NCBI GenBank assembly: GCA_033026295.1
Contig: CM065175.1
Location: 28,305,375 to 28,369,374 of the forward strand
DNA: 64,000 nt
DNA from: Channa striata
Lineage: Eukaryota > Chordata > Actinopteri > Anabantiformes > Channidae
Reading direction: 5' to 3'
Position numbers and translations under genes: made by a program. The notes under the pieces were generated by a model that was not told the DNA's origin, did not search any database, and saw only the letters and a program-made list of their open reading frames with translations. Below, piece after piece: positions 1-13,600 of this stretch (position 1 is its first letter; each line of letters opens with the position of its first letter).

Positions 1-290
1 CTACCTGGTGTTGTAGACTCTGGCCTCTATTGATCTTGCACTCAGAGCCTGCTCCTGTGCTGCTAGGATTAGTGCTTCTGTGCTGTCTTTGAGTCCAGCT
101 TTGTCCAGCCACTGGTAGGATTTTTCGATGTCAGCCACCTCTTCTATCAGACGGTGATACATACTGTGCAGGGGTTTGTCCTTCCATGAGGGTTCCTGCT
201 CTGCCTCCCTATCTTCTTCTGGTTTCTGCTGCCTGAGGTTACCACTAAGCAACTGTACTGGTTCCCGCAGATTCCCTGCTGGGAAGCACA
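1..290 (-). mobile_element. LINE-like reverse-transcriptase polyprotein fragment
   Basis: An open frame on the - strand runs off the window start. It reads through stretches such as HRLIEEVADIEKSYQWLDKA and TEALILAAQEQALSARSIEA, which I recognise as the region just downstream of the reverse transcriptase in a retroelement polyprotein common in fish genomes. It is a fragment, truncated by the window edge and without an intact domain. The family is inferred from memory of similar proteins. Confidence 0.55.
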
Positions 291-889
291 TGCTAGACTT
301 CTTGAGTTAGCACAGGCAAAGAGACAGGATGTCTACTTTTGTACTGAATCTACATTTATCCCATATTAAATAACTCAAATTAAATAAAAAAATTTAGGTG
401 GTACAGGCACTTTTGAGTATTGAGTTTGGTTACTTTTTCCAGCTTTTTTAGTTGCAGTCATAATGACATCTCTGTTGGAGAAACACTACTGATCATGTGC
501 ATTTAGAAAACAGGTGCCATCCATCAAGTGTGATATCAAATTTCTGTATGAATTCATGCTTTCCACAATGTGTCTGTGCAGGCTAATTGTTCTTGGTCTA
601 AAGCATTTTGAGGGGACTGTCCAGTCTGATGAGCTGATCAGCTCCTACCTGCTCTGCAAAAACCGTTGGAACTTTAGGAAACACATCAGAGATATGACCA
701 GTCCGAGAGCTCCACCCAACAACGTCATTAAGGTGACATCAGTGACGTCAGCACACACTTTCTGACATCATTAGTATATCTTGTTGTCACAAATGTCTAG
801 GTGGGACAGGTAATAGACGAAGTGCGGATGGATAAGTAACAGACAGTTTAGACAGTTAAAGATGTCCTATAATTATTTTTTGTATTGTA

Positions 890-1027
890 TGCATAATTAT
901 TGTCTTGCTGATCTATTATTTCAAAAAAATGTACATTGTTCTGTGTAGATTCTGTGTTCTTTGTCTATGGCTGCTAAAACACAATAATTTCCCCACTGTG
1001 GGATTAATAAAGTCTCATCTTATCTTA
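890..1027 (+). mobile_element. LINE 3' tail (same family as 5500-7040)
   Basis: The segment ends in CCCCACTGTGGGATTAATAA followed by an AGTC and TCTTATC-type tail. The LINE at 5500-7040 ends in nearly the same motif (CCCCACTGTGGGATCAATAA at about 6998-7017). This is the 3' untranslated end of a heavily 5'-truncated copy of that LINE. Confidence 0.55.
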
Positions 1028-1337
1028 AATGAGAGTAGAGTGGGTTCAGAGGGAGTTGGGCCTTAAAATATAACCCTTAAACTCTAACCCTTTTTATTTT
1101 ATGTAAAAATTAGTGGACATCAGCCCATGTTATGCCGTTTGTAACATTGGAAAAACAATCCTGGTTTAGTATACAGAGAAATCAGCAGTGAAATAGGTGT
1201 TATCCAGAAAAAATCCACCAGCACGATGTGAGTGGATCCATGTAGGCAGAGGAGTTGGGAGTGTTACAGAGATAATGAGAGACGAGAGGGCTGTAGACCA
1301 TATTAGTATATTGATGTAAACAAGGCAGCGCAATGAT

Positions 1338-1556
1338 GGAGTTGTTGGTGCTGTTGCCTCACTGCTAAAAGGTCCCCAAGTTCAAATCTACCTGCCAGCT
1401 TCAGCCCTTGTGGAGTATGCATGTTTTCTCCAAATACTTGAATTTCCTTCCACAGTCTAAAGACATAAATGCTCGGTTAATTGGTGACTAAATTGCCTGA
1501 AGGTGTGATAATCTGTTTATGTTTGTCTCTCTCTTGGCCCTGGAGACTTGGTGTAC
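1338..1556 (+). repeat. Degenerate interspersed repeat, fish type
   Basis: The sequence contains TTCCTTCCACAGTCTAAAGA and GGTTAATTGGTGACTAAATT, a layout seen again in diverged form at 38355-38610 and 28505-28650. These match a very common non-coding fish repeat that carries the words CCACAGTCCAAAGACATGCA and GTTAATTGGTGACTCTAAAT. I cannot assign the family. Confidence 0.45.
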
Positions 1557-1634
1557 CCTACCTGCACATTTGTGTGCAATGTGGTCGGTGACCCTAGTGA
1601 CAAAGCGTCAGTGTTTTGTTTTGTTTTTTCCCAG

Positions 1635-4600
1635 ATGTTTCTGACACATGGAGTTGTCCCCCCATTGCCTCTTGCCTGCAGCCGAGTTCAGCCCGAAGAC
1701 AATCGCCCCCCAGTGGACAGAAATTACTCCAGCATGCCCAACTGGCTTAAGGTGTGACACTAAACCAGAATCAAACTCAAATCAAAATTAGGGATTTACA
1801 TCAGTTTGAAGTCTGAACTTTCTGCCAAATTTCATCACCAATCACAGTTAATAGTAATACATAATAGCTAATCCATCTCTAATGTATTACGTCTCTTTCC
1901 ATTAAAGTAGAAAGTGGACAATCAGATGTCAGTAACTAACCCTTGACTAATATAATAACTCACCTGTATTGACACAATAACTAGCTGCCACAAACAAGCC
2001 CATCTTTAAGATAATTAACCACCAATAATTTAATAACTTAAAAGCGTAATAATTACTATCTGAGGTAAATGGCCGCTTATATAGCATTTTTATCCAAAGC
2101 GCTGTACAATGTAGCTTCTTATTAAACCAATCACACAGACACAACACTCACACCGATTCAGTCAGTCATGACTGAAACTCCTTCATAATTGGCTGTGCAC
2201 CCGTTACCTGCCCCCCATCCCCTCTGGATTTAATCCAGTCTTTCTGAATCTGAATAATTTAATTTAATTAATCCACCTGTGACTTTTCATCTGTAGAACA
2301 GTCGTCAGATCATACAGAAGACCCGGCTGGACTCCAACATTTACCCCCCCTCCCTCCCCCCAGGATGCACTCTCAGACTCCACCCCTATTGGCTGAACAA
2401 GTCCCGCCCCCCTGTCCCCCGCCACAGACGGTTCTTCATGCTGGCACACAATGCATCACTTCTCCCACTGGCCAAAGCCCCTGAAGACGTATACGTGGAC
2501 CGACTGTTCCAGCCAATCAGCTGTCCGTCTCTGCCCCCCCCAGATGTTGAGTTACTCTCTAAACCCCCCTCCACACCATTAGGTCTGTCATTAGCTAGGC
2601 CTCATGTTTGTGGGGACTTTCCATTGGCTGCTGCTCATCCAGTCCCCACTGACTTCCTTCCTATTGCCCAGACTACTACCAGACAAAAAATCACTCCCCA
2701 CCCACTTGTCCCTCCCGTCTCCGACCCAACAAACCCTATCATGTCGTTGACGACCTCTGCTGTGAAGCCAGGCTGCTTCCTTCTCCAGATGGTATGGACA
2801 CCACCCACTACCAAATCCCAGTATGCTCAAGGGAAAGAGCCAATAAGGCCAATAAGAGAAAAGCAGAAAGAAGGTAGTCAGAGCTCTATAAGCCCCAAGC
2901 TGATAGAAGAGGACAGAGAAGACGACGAGGAGGAGGAGGAAAGTTTAGCTTTAGCATCAACCTTGAGCCCCCTGTCTTCTACAGAAGAGAGGGAGGAGGT
3001 GCTAGTTAAGGAGAAAGATCAGGAGTCGGAGGTGAAATATGAAGTAGATAAAAATGAGGAGGAGGTGCAGAGGGAGAACAGGACTATTGTGGGATTGGTC
3101 AGTTTGAATGGAGGAGAAAATACAAGTGGAGACAGTGGAGGCAGGGAAGAGGGAGGAGGAGGAGGAGGAGGTGGAGAGCAAGATGAAAGTAGAGGAAGAG
3201 AAGAGGAGCAGGGAGGAGAAAGAGAGGAAGAGGTTAGGGAGAGGAGGGAGGAGGGGGGAGGAGAGAGGGAGGAAAATGGAGAGAAGGATGAAGACCAGGA
3301 CAGGCAGGGGGAGGATGAAGAAGAGGAAGACTTTGATGACCTCACACAGGATGAAGATGAGGAAGAAGTGCTGTCATCAGCATCAGAGGAGTCAGTGCTG
3401 TCTGTTCCAGAGCTACAGGTAAACAAAAAGGAAGGTGAGTTATTGCTAGGGTTACAGCCCGTCTCTGACTGCTGAACTGTGATCCTGCAGGAGACAATGA
3501 AGCAGCTGACATGGTTGGCGGCAGAGCGCCAAATGTGTGCAGATGGAGATTCTGAAGAGGATCACTCCCCTACCTCAGAGGAGGAAGAGGAGGAGGGAGG
3601 GCCCAAGGAAGAGGGGCCAGGGAAGGGTAGAACCAACAAGGGGGGAGAAGATGAGGAGATGCAGTCTGGAGAGGGGACAGCCCAAGTAGGAGGAGGAAGG
3701 TGTCCCGGACGTGGAAGAGGTTAGAGCTTTATTTTTACAAAAGCCTTATGTACATAAACCTAACATACGTTTATTTATGACCCTTCTTCGTTTTAAATAC
3801 AGCTGTATTTTTTTTTCTTAGTTAGACATGTTTCGCTATTCACCCAAATAGCTTCTTGACTTTGAGGGAAAGTTGGTTAGGCAGGTATATTCCACCAGGG
3901 TGGTCATTTGTTTCTCACCTGGCCTTAATAGGCTCTTTAGGAGTAGAGCAGTGCAGAGAGTCAATAAAATGTTAAAATCACATATTTTTATCATTTCTAT
4001 GTTCATGAAAAGCGAGAATAGAAATAGGTGATCCAAACCATGAACTGTCTGGAGAAAGCTGATTAGAAACACCTTTTCAAAAACACAGGGCGAAAAAATT
4101 GGTTTCTTTCAGGACGAAATTAGGAAAATGAGTTTTCCTTAATGCCCTACCCTGTCCTCTTTACATGACAGTTAAAATATCAGGCTTTCCTGAGACACTG
4201 ACTGTAACCTGGTCACTTAAGTCCATGTCAACACACCAATTGCCAAGTACCTGGCCACTACCCTGTCAACACCAGTTTTTCACAGACGCTATGGCAGCCA
4301 TGATGATTAAGGAAACAACACCTTAAACACCAGGAGCATCCTCAATTTGCATTGGATCTGCGTCCTCCTAAACCTTTGAGTAAACATCACAAACTTCACT
4401 TACAGAAAGAAACAGGGCTGCACCATCAGTTTTTTAATCTTAAATCCAAAGTAGGAAGTGGAGAAAAAACTACATAACACCTTATTGGTTCAAATATGCA
4501 GATGACATCTGGGTAAAGATAAAAGACCACGACCTACAAGTTTTTACTGGCCACATAAGCAATGCAAATGTCCCCATCTCCATGGAAGCCAAAAAAGGAA

Positions 4601-7600
4601 GACAGACATTTGAGGATAGCTCTCAAGGCCTGTGGTTCTCCTACACTGGCCTTAAACAAGACAGTGTCTAGGTCCACCTGCAGGACAACAGACGAGCAGA
4701 CTCAGAAGTTTTTTTTGGATATACCTGTTCACTTCAAATTAACTGACACACTGAGACAGAGACTCATCGCAAAAGGGACTCAAAAGACCATACACTAAAC
4801 ACAAAAACTGCAACGTAGTGTATGCCGTGCACTTCATGGAGAGTACATTAGCACTGGTCATTAGCACTGGTAGTCCAATAATCCAATGGAGGACAAGGGT
4901 TAGCATGACCCATGAGCTTAATAATTCTTCATATATTTTACTTGTACTGATTATATGTTATATAAACTGATTATATAGAAATTTTATTTAAAGCACCACA
5001 GTAAAAATTTTCCACTAAGACAAATATATTTTAACTAATTAAATTAACTATGGCAAGACTTGTGTAGTAATTAAAAAAATAAGCTCCATAGATCCCTGTT
5101 TGTATGGGTGAAGCTGATTGATGTTTGTTGACTGAGTGCAGTGGTTGGGTCAAAAATAAGAGGGGAGGTTTGATTTGGCTGCTGGTAGTTCTGCCAGGAA
5201 GCTATTGCAATAGTTATGTATAGATAGAAGATATGTCTAGTGCCTGCACAATGGGATAGGCTCTATATTCATCAAGGTGGCGTCGCTTGTGTGCCAGCGA
5301 ATTTAAGCACCTCTGTGCATTTGTTGGTGTCTTTTAATGTTTATTTCTATGCTGTATGTGTTCTGTGTTTTTTCTTCATACCCCTATGGAGTCGTGCAAC
5401 TAGGGGACCAAACTTCATCACGCTTGCACTATATTTTATAATTTTTTGCCAACTTTTTGTGTCGCCTCGGGGGACCCCTTAAGCTGTGGCTCCATTGTGT
5501 ACCCTTCAGCCTGTATCTAAACTGCCACACAAGGAACAATGAAACTCTGGACTTACTATATACTAATGTCAAGAATGCTTATACCCCACCCCACCCCTCA
5601 AAGACCACTCTGATCACAACCTTGTTCATCTGCTTCCTGCTTACACTCTGGTCTTGAAAACGGTGAAGATCTGGACAGAGGAGGCAATTGAGCAGCTTAG
5701 GGACTGCTTTAACACCACGGACTGGGGCATTCTCTGCAGTCTAAATGTGGAGGACATCGACAGTCTGTCAGACTGCATCACGGACTACATAAACGTCTGT
5801 GTGGAAAACACTGTGCCATCTAAGACAGTATGGTGTTTTCCCAACACAAGCCCTGGGTGAGCCCTGACCTGAAGGCCGTGCTGAATGAGAAGTAGAGGGC
5901 CCTTTCTCTCAGGGGACAAGGAGGAGCTGGGCGAAGTGCAGGGGGAATTAAAATATAAAATGAGGAGGTGCAAGGATGGCTACATGAAGAAGCTGGAGCA
6001 TCGTCTGGAGCAGAACAATGTCTATGATGTGTGGAGAGGACTGAAACACATCTTTGGCCACAGCGAGGGTGGAGATGATGATCACAGGTGACCAGGCCTG
6101 GGCGAATGAATTAAATTTGTTCTTTAAAAGATTTGATTCTGCCCTGTCCCCACTCCCCACTCTCACACCCCCCCTTCACACCTGCCAAACTTCTCTGATG
6201 ACACCGCCATTGTTGGCTGTGTAGAGTCAGCGGGAATACAGGGGTGTCATCTCTGACTTTGTGGGCTGGTGTGAAAACAACCACTTGTTTCTGAACACCA
6301 GTAAGACATAGAGTTGGTGCTTGACTTCAGAAGGAACCCTCCACTACACACACCGGTGAGCATCCAGGGCTCAGACATTGAGATTGTGGACCTTTTAAAT
6401 ACTTGGACTGGGCGAACAACACAGAATCTCTGTACAGGAAGGGCCAGAATCGCCTCCACTTGCTGAGGACACTGATGTCCTTTGGTGTGTGCAGAGAGCT
6501 GTTACGATATCTTACGACACTGTAGTGGCCTCAAAAGTCCTGTACGCCGATGTGTGCTGGGCGGGGGGCAGTACAGACAGAAGAAAGATAACAAGCTGGT
6601 TAGGAGAGCCAGCTCTGTCCTAGCCTGCGGACGAAGGAAGGAAGGATGTTGGCCAAAGTAGCATCCTTCCTGGATAACCCCACCCACCCCCTGCACCACA
6701 CTGTGGAGGCTCTGAGCAGCTCCTTCAACTGTTACACCCCCAGTGCAGGAAGGAGCGGTACATTCGCTCATTCCTCCCTGCAGCCGTCACTGTACAACGC
6801 ATCACTGCAGTGACACACAATGTGCAATTAACCAGGAGATATCCACTGTTAAATATGTATATATGCAGAAAAGAGATTCTTTATCTTTTAATACACCCTT
6901 TACACAGTTGGTACTGTTGTTTTTCTTCTATCTTGTTTAAAGTTAAACTAAAGTGTTTTTGTTCTTTATTCCTATTTCTGCTGAAACATGGGAATTTCCC
7001 CACTGTGGGATCAATAAAGTCATATCCCATCCTACCTTAAAGGTAGGATCTGATCTTTCTGGTGTGTGTATACTGTATACTGTGAATGTGTATAAATATA
7101 AAATGATCCACCTCTAGGGAAATAAGAGGTGTTAGGAGTTACATCCCATGGATGCACCATCTTACTCTTGTCTCCCAAGTCTATTCAGCTAAGAAAACAA
7201 GTCCTGCCCTGGTGAATATAGAAGAATTATTGCCATTAAGCAAATACATGTTAAAACAAAATTCTTTTTCTGCATTTCATCTGTCCCCTTTGGGGGATTA
7301 GTGGGCAGCCACAAGGGACACCCAGGGAGTGTCTCACTCAGGAACACACCTGGTGTGTAGGCTGGAATTTGATCCTGCTGACTTCTGCATCCTATCCTGC
7401 TGTTCTCCCCCTTGAGCTACCAGGCCACCTGAGTCATATAATCAGCTTTGCCTCAGACTGGAGAGCTACTTGGCTGGGTAGCAAAATGTTTAAAACTAAA
7501 ATGCCAGTTAACAAGTCTCAACTTCTAAATAACTACACTAGGATGACTAAGAAGCTTTACAAAGATCTTCTTGCACAGGTTTATTTTCTGACCTCTCCAC

Positions 7601-10600
7601 ACTAAGTTCTCCTCACAGACTTATGTTTTGTGACTTTCCTGCAGGGCGGAGCAGACCTCTCCGTGGCCTTAAGAGGAGCCGTCAGGAGCGGCACAGTAAA
7701 GATGCAGCAAAACTGTTGTTGCTGTATGATGAAAAGCTGCTGGAGAACGACCCACACAGAGAAAGCAAAGACATGGCTTTTGCTAAGAGTTACCTCAGCA
7801 GGGTAAGAGGAGAAACAGTTCCTGCATAACTGAGCTGCAGGTTCTAACCTGTTAAATCTCTGGATTGTTTTCCGGTCACATTGTTATACATATTCCCTTA
7901 TTAAACAACATAACATCCTTTCCCAGACAGTTTAAACTCCAACCTATTCAATGTTTTCCCTATTATATAAAGTCTGAAGTACAGTGCTCAAGTGTTTCGC
8001 TATAAACTGAATAGCATTACACGACTATATATAATAATTACAGTTACAAACGTGATGTAGTCATAAGCGAAAATTTAAGCAGGCAACAGAACGGACCTGT
8101 CAATTAACTGTTGAGAAGTATATTCCATGTGTGCGACACATGCTCATCAGCAAGCTAATTCAGTTCCCGATAGAAGTTTTCTATACCTTAAAACTGTGGA
8201 GGGTAGTTGCGATGTATTCCTTCTTGTCATAAGTGGACCTATAATTTGTGAGTTTTATATTAACTAACTTTTGTGTAGTGTGTTGGCCTTTAACAGTATG
8301 TCCAAAGCCTTAATGTATGTGACATGTCATCTCTGTTTTGTTGGAAACACTGGCTGAGATATTGATGGAAAGTGCAGAGTAAAGATTGTGTTGACTTATT
8401 TACCCTCATTAATTGTCCTGTTAAACTGCTACTCTTTTTACTTTACTACTTTTTGGAGTTAATATAAGTCCACACTTCTTTTTCACTCTATTATTAATAC
8501 CTGAGAGTATACAACAGTCAACATGACATGTTTTTGACGTGAAAGAGGCTGTAACAGTAGCCCCTTAAGAGATCCTATGGACATTTTGTGCCATTGAGTT
8601 TTTTTATTTTCAAGGCATTTTAACTGTTTTGAATTAATATAACTTAAATTTTCCAGAGGATATTATTATTATGATCTCAACAGGGAGCAAATATTTGCGG
8701 TTTTGTAATTTTAATTTTAATTTAACCAGGTGAGTTAATAGAGAACCAATTCACATTTACAGCAACAGCCTGACCAAGAGGCAGCATGAAGGACAGATTC
8801 AAAACAGTGATATAAAACAAGACTTACAGGAAAAGCTTATATACAAATCAAACTAATTCAAACATTCATAATAACAATGCAGTATGTTTGTAGTGATGTA
8901 CATTAAAAGTGGATAGTTGAGAACAAGTGCAGTGATCTTGAAGTGCTCTTTGTATTACATTCTTGAAAGAGAAGAGTGGGATAAAAGAGCTGAGCTTTAT
9001 AGTTTGTTGCAAAATGTTCCAATTGTATGCTGGAGAAAACTGAAAGGAGGTTAATTAAACTGCTTGAACAAAGACTGCGATTGGGTTGGAAACCTTAAAA
9101 GTGAACATAAATGTGTAGGAGTTTTCCCACTGATGGTTTGAGCTGCACTGGTGGGTATTGAATGGAGCCCCTGATACGCAGAGTGGTAAATAACATAGAG
9201 CTTATGTAGGAGGAAGATGTTTCGTAGACTGAGTAAATCAGGATTTATTACGAAAAGCATATTCTTGATTTTATCTTTGTCAACAGAACATTTACGTGTT
9301 TCAAATGAAAGTGTGCTTCCAAGCCAGATGCCCATGTACTTAATGTCAAAGCCATCTGTCACATGACAGGAGGAGCCAGGATTTCAAACAACTAAACTGG
9401 GTTTTGTGGACGACTGCTCCACTTCATGCAGTGTTCTGCTTTACCCGTTTCGATTTGCTTCAGGAAGCAAGCAGTAAAGACACATTTTGCCTCAACCCCA
9501 ATTTTAGGAGCAGGTAATTTAAATAACAAATAGACTAAAATAGACCTGTTGCTGAGAATCAAAAAAATAATCTCACAGTGAATCTTCAGCTTTTGCAATT
9601 TCTTTTTTTTTTTCTGGTTCTGATAAAGCCAAGGTTTCAAACAGGTCTAGAGAAAAATCTGTGCATGAAATACTTGTAATGTAGATATCTGAAGGAGCTG
9701 TGTTACTGTGTCAACAGGTATATGATGCTCTGCAGGATACACCTGGGCAGGTGGAGGACTTTGTGTCTCTCCTGAATGAGTTCGAGCAGGCAGGACAAGA
9801 AGTGGTGTCGCTTTTTAGGAAACTGCGCTCCATCCTGGGAGATCGGACTGACCTCCTTCGAGACTTTGCTGCATTCCTGCATCCGGAGCAGGCACTGCAG
9901 TGCGGACTGGTGAGCTGCATAGGTGCATCAATACCTGGAAACTAGGTGCAATACAGATATATGTCACGTATATGTCATGTAAATTACAATGTGTGTATTT
10001 GATTCTTAAGATGGTAGATCAGATGTCAACTGAAGGTATGTTTTAGTTGCAGCTTTAATCAGTTGACTTAATGTATCTGTAGCTTTATCACTAAATCACT
10101 GCTGCATTTGGTTCTGCAGTTTGAGGAGCAACAGGCATTTGAACGCAGCCGACGTTTCTTGCGACAGTTAGAGATCAGCTTTGGCGATAATCCTTCGCAT
10201 TATCAGAAGATCATCAAGGCTCTACAGACGAGTCCAGACCTGAGTCCAAATGGCATTTCAGAGGTACAACTGGGAAGAGACCATTTTAGCTACTACAAGT
10301 GCAGCGTTTCCCTCCGAAAGGGAATTATACTTGTGGTGGCTGTCAATTCAATTCAATTCAATTCAATTCAACTTTATTTATATAGCGCCAATTTACAACA
10401 AGGTCATCTCAGGGCACTTTACATAATAAAGTCAAGACTATTCAAACATTTAGAGAAAACCCAACAAATCCCCCTTGAGCAAGCCATAGGCAGCAGTGGA
10501 GAGGAAAAAGTCCCTTTAGCGGAAGAAACTTCCAGCAGAATCAGGCTCAGGGTGGACGGCCATCTGCCTTGACCGGTTGGGCTGAGTGGAAAATGGAGAG

Positions 10601-13600
10601 AGAAAAGAACAGAGCAATAAAGGCCACAACAAAACATTGGGTAGGTTAGTAGGACCAGTAGCTTTGCGCTGGAGGACACACAGCGCCAAATCCGGGGACA
10701 CCTGAAGACAGGGACAGAGAGAGGGAGACAGAGAGGGAGAAAAACGACTACGGGACAAAGAAGATACAGAGTTAATGTCATACAGTGGTGACATTATAAA
10801 TGTGGGGTGAGAGGAAAGAATGAAGAGAAGAGGAAAGTGGCTCAGTGCAGAGTCCCCCAGCAGTCTAAGCCTATAGCAGCATGACTATAACCAACTATAA
10901 GCTTTATCAAAGTAGAGTAAAAGTAGAGAGGGTGTCTGCTTCCAGAATCTGGACTGGGAGCTGGTTCCACAGGAGAGGAGCTTGATAGGTAAAGGCTCTG
11001 CCTCCCATTATATTTTTGCAAATTCTGGGAACCATAAGTAGGGCTGCATTTTGGGACAGAGGTGGTCTAGTAGGATGATATTTTACTAGGAGCTCATGTA
11101 GGTATGATGGAGCTTGACCATTTAGAGCTTTATAGGCAAGAAGAAGGGGTTTAAATTCTATTCTACATTTAATGGGAAGCCAATGGAGAGAATCTAATGA
11201 AAGTGAATTATGATCTCTCTTTGGATTAATTGGAGGCTTTTTAGAGAGTTACTGGGGCAGCCTGAAAGTAGAGAATTACAGTAGTCCAATCCAAAAGTAA
11301 TAAATGCATGAACCAGTTTTTCAGCATCGCTTTGAGAGAGGATGCTCCTAATTTTGGCAATGTTTCTTAGGTGGAAGAAGGCTGTTCTAGAGACTTGTTT
11401 TATGTGTGAGGTAAATGACAAATCCTGGTCAAAAATGACTCCGAGATTCCTTGCACTACTACTGGGGGCAAGAGTTATGTCATCTAAAGTAGCAATATGG
11501 TGGGAAAATATTTTTCTTAGACTTTTAGGCCCAAATACAATAACTTCAGTTTTATCTGAGTTTAGAAGAAGGAAATTATACGTCATCCAGTCCCTTATGT
11601 CTTTTAAACATGCTTGTAGTTTGATTAATTGATTTGTTTCATCTGGTTTCATAGATAGATATAACTGCGTGTCATCAGCGTAGCAGTGAAAATTTACAGT
11701 GTTTTCTAATAATGTTGCCAAGGGGAGACATATATAGAGTAAAGAGTATTGGTCCTAATACAGAGCCCTGTGGAATTCCATAACTAACTTTTGTGTATGT
11801 CGAAGCAATGTACTATACTGATTTAATTTGCTTATATAAGGAGAGCACACACACCAACAGTCCCTTTTGATTATCCTGTCGTAAACTTAACAAAAGGTAA
11901 TCTGAGGTGCTGTTAAAAAAAAAAAGAAAAGTTCAACTTTCCTTAAATGATGACAGAACTCTGTAGACTAATTGAAGCAGAGTTCTATTCTATTTACATC
12001 AGTATGGAAATATTATGTCTAATATTATAATTAGTAAATATAAATAAAACAATGAGGTTTCCTTCCTGATCTTGTGGTAGGTCAAGGCCACTGGAGTGAA
12101 ATCTGAGCTGACACACAGAAACAAACATGGTCACTCACAAACAAAAAAAATAAGGCCTCCCGATTAACTAAACATAAAATGTATTCACATATATATTAAT
12201 TTTAATTAAATCATACACACTGTTTCTGTTACAAAGAAATGCGGGCTGTTCTGCACTTGTTCAGTGGTTATAGAAGGCAATTGTTGTCCTGAAAAAACTT
12301 ATCTGATGTTTGGCTGTGGTTTGGTAACAAAAGTAGTTCTTTCTGACAGTTTTTTTACATGTGTTTAAACGTAGTTACTGGAAATCTGCGTTACAGGCAG
12401 CAGTATATGATTTCTCCTCCACCTCTGACATATTTTGGGGGCTTATATCGCAGCAGAGTGAGAGCGCAGGTGGAGAGTAAAGGAGAGAGGAGACACCGTG
12501 GGTGAAAAAATCAGCAGGAGAAATTGATTATTGGATGATTATTGTTTAGACTTCTACCTGGCACTTTGTGTTAGTTACATTTTGTGTGGGCACGTGCAAA
12601 GACAGTGCTCAGGTAGTGGCAGGAAAACAGGGAGGGCTGCAAGTGCTAGTCATGGTTCACCCGGAGAGCAGTGGACACACTCTATGATACACAGCTGCTT
12701 GCATCCAAGCTCCGTAATGATGGAACTTATTGCCACAGTAAATTACTTCAAAGCAAGACCTGTCAATGAATTAATTTTTGCCACACTGCACAACGAAATG
12801 GCATCCGATCACACAGCTGTTTTGTTTCACAGCAAGTCCAGATGCCTGTCACGAGTGAAGGTGCTTTCCAGTGTGGTTAAATTGCGGGATGAGTATAAGA
12901 TCTTTTATGGAAGAAGAGGGGAATTAACATAAGTTTGAGGATAACCGCTTCCTCATGAAACTTGCATGCCTCAGTGACATGTTTCAGAAGGTCAGTGAGC
13001 TAAATTTGCAAATGCAGGGTTGCAATCCACACCTTCCACTCCTTGCAAATAAAATCACATCAATTTAAGAAAACTGGGGATGTGGGAGCAGTGAGGGGAA
13101 AAAGGGGAGTCTTGACTGATTTAAGAGTCTGAAATCCTTTATTGATGTCCACAACCTGCAGAACACAATGATTCCATGTATGAAGCCACATCTCTGCCCT
13201 AAAAACATTTGCACAGATGTTTTCCTGTGCAGAATACTGATAAATATGACTGGATTCAAGACCACTTCAGTGCATTACCTGCTGCTGATTTTAGTACTGC
13301 AGAAACACAACAGTTTATTGCTCTGACTTCAGATTAAATAATTATACTGCAGTTTAAAGTAATGCCCTTGAGTTGAAAAGGACTATCCACTGCCAAGCCA
13401 AAGAGCCCTTACTACACTTGTATTTTTTGCAACATTTTACTTGTGAGTTGCTTCAATCAAGACAAAGTACAGGTGTGAGAGTGGCAGTCTCACAGCGTCT
13501 ACCCCTTTTTGACAGGATCTGCGGCACAAAGCAAGCCCACACCCGCACCAAAGAGTCCAGAAGTATAATTCTTGCAGAAAATTTTTATTCACATGTAGTT

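Larger units (their letters stand above)
302..1634. other. Non-coding stretch before the first gon4l exon
   Basis: No exon could be supported here. The open frame at 514-765 has no recognisable homology and no conserved splice context. The stretch holds a LINE 3' tail (890-1027) and a degenerate interspersed repeat (1338-1556). It is probably an intron of gon4l, because the gene's long N-terminal part is missing from the window and should lie to the left. Confidence 0.5.

Noticed and set aside
2386..3426. Several long antisense and shifted frames over gon4l exon 2297-3418 (Ser-rich or Arg/Glu-rich)
   Set aside because: They are shadows of the low-complexity purine-rich coding exon. The frame that joins to the flanking exons is the supported one.
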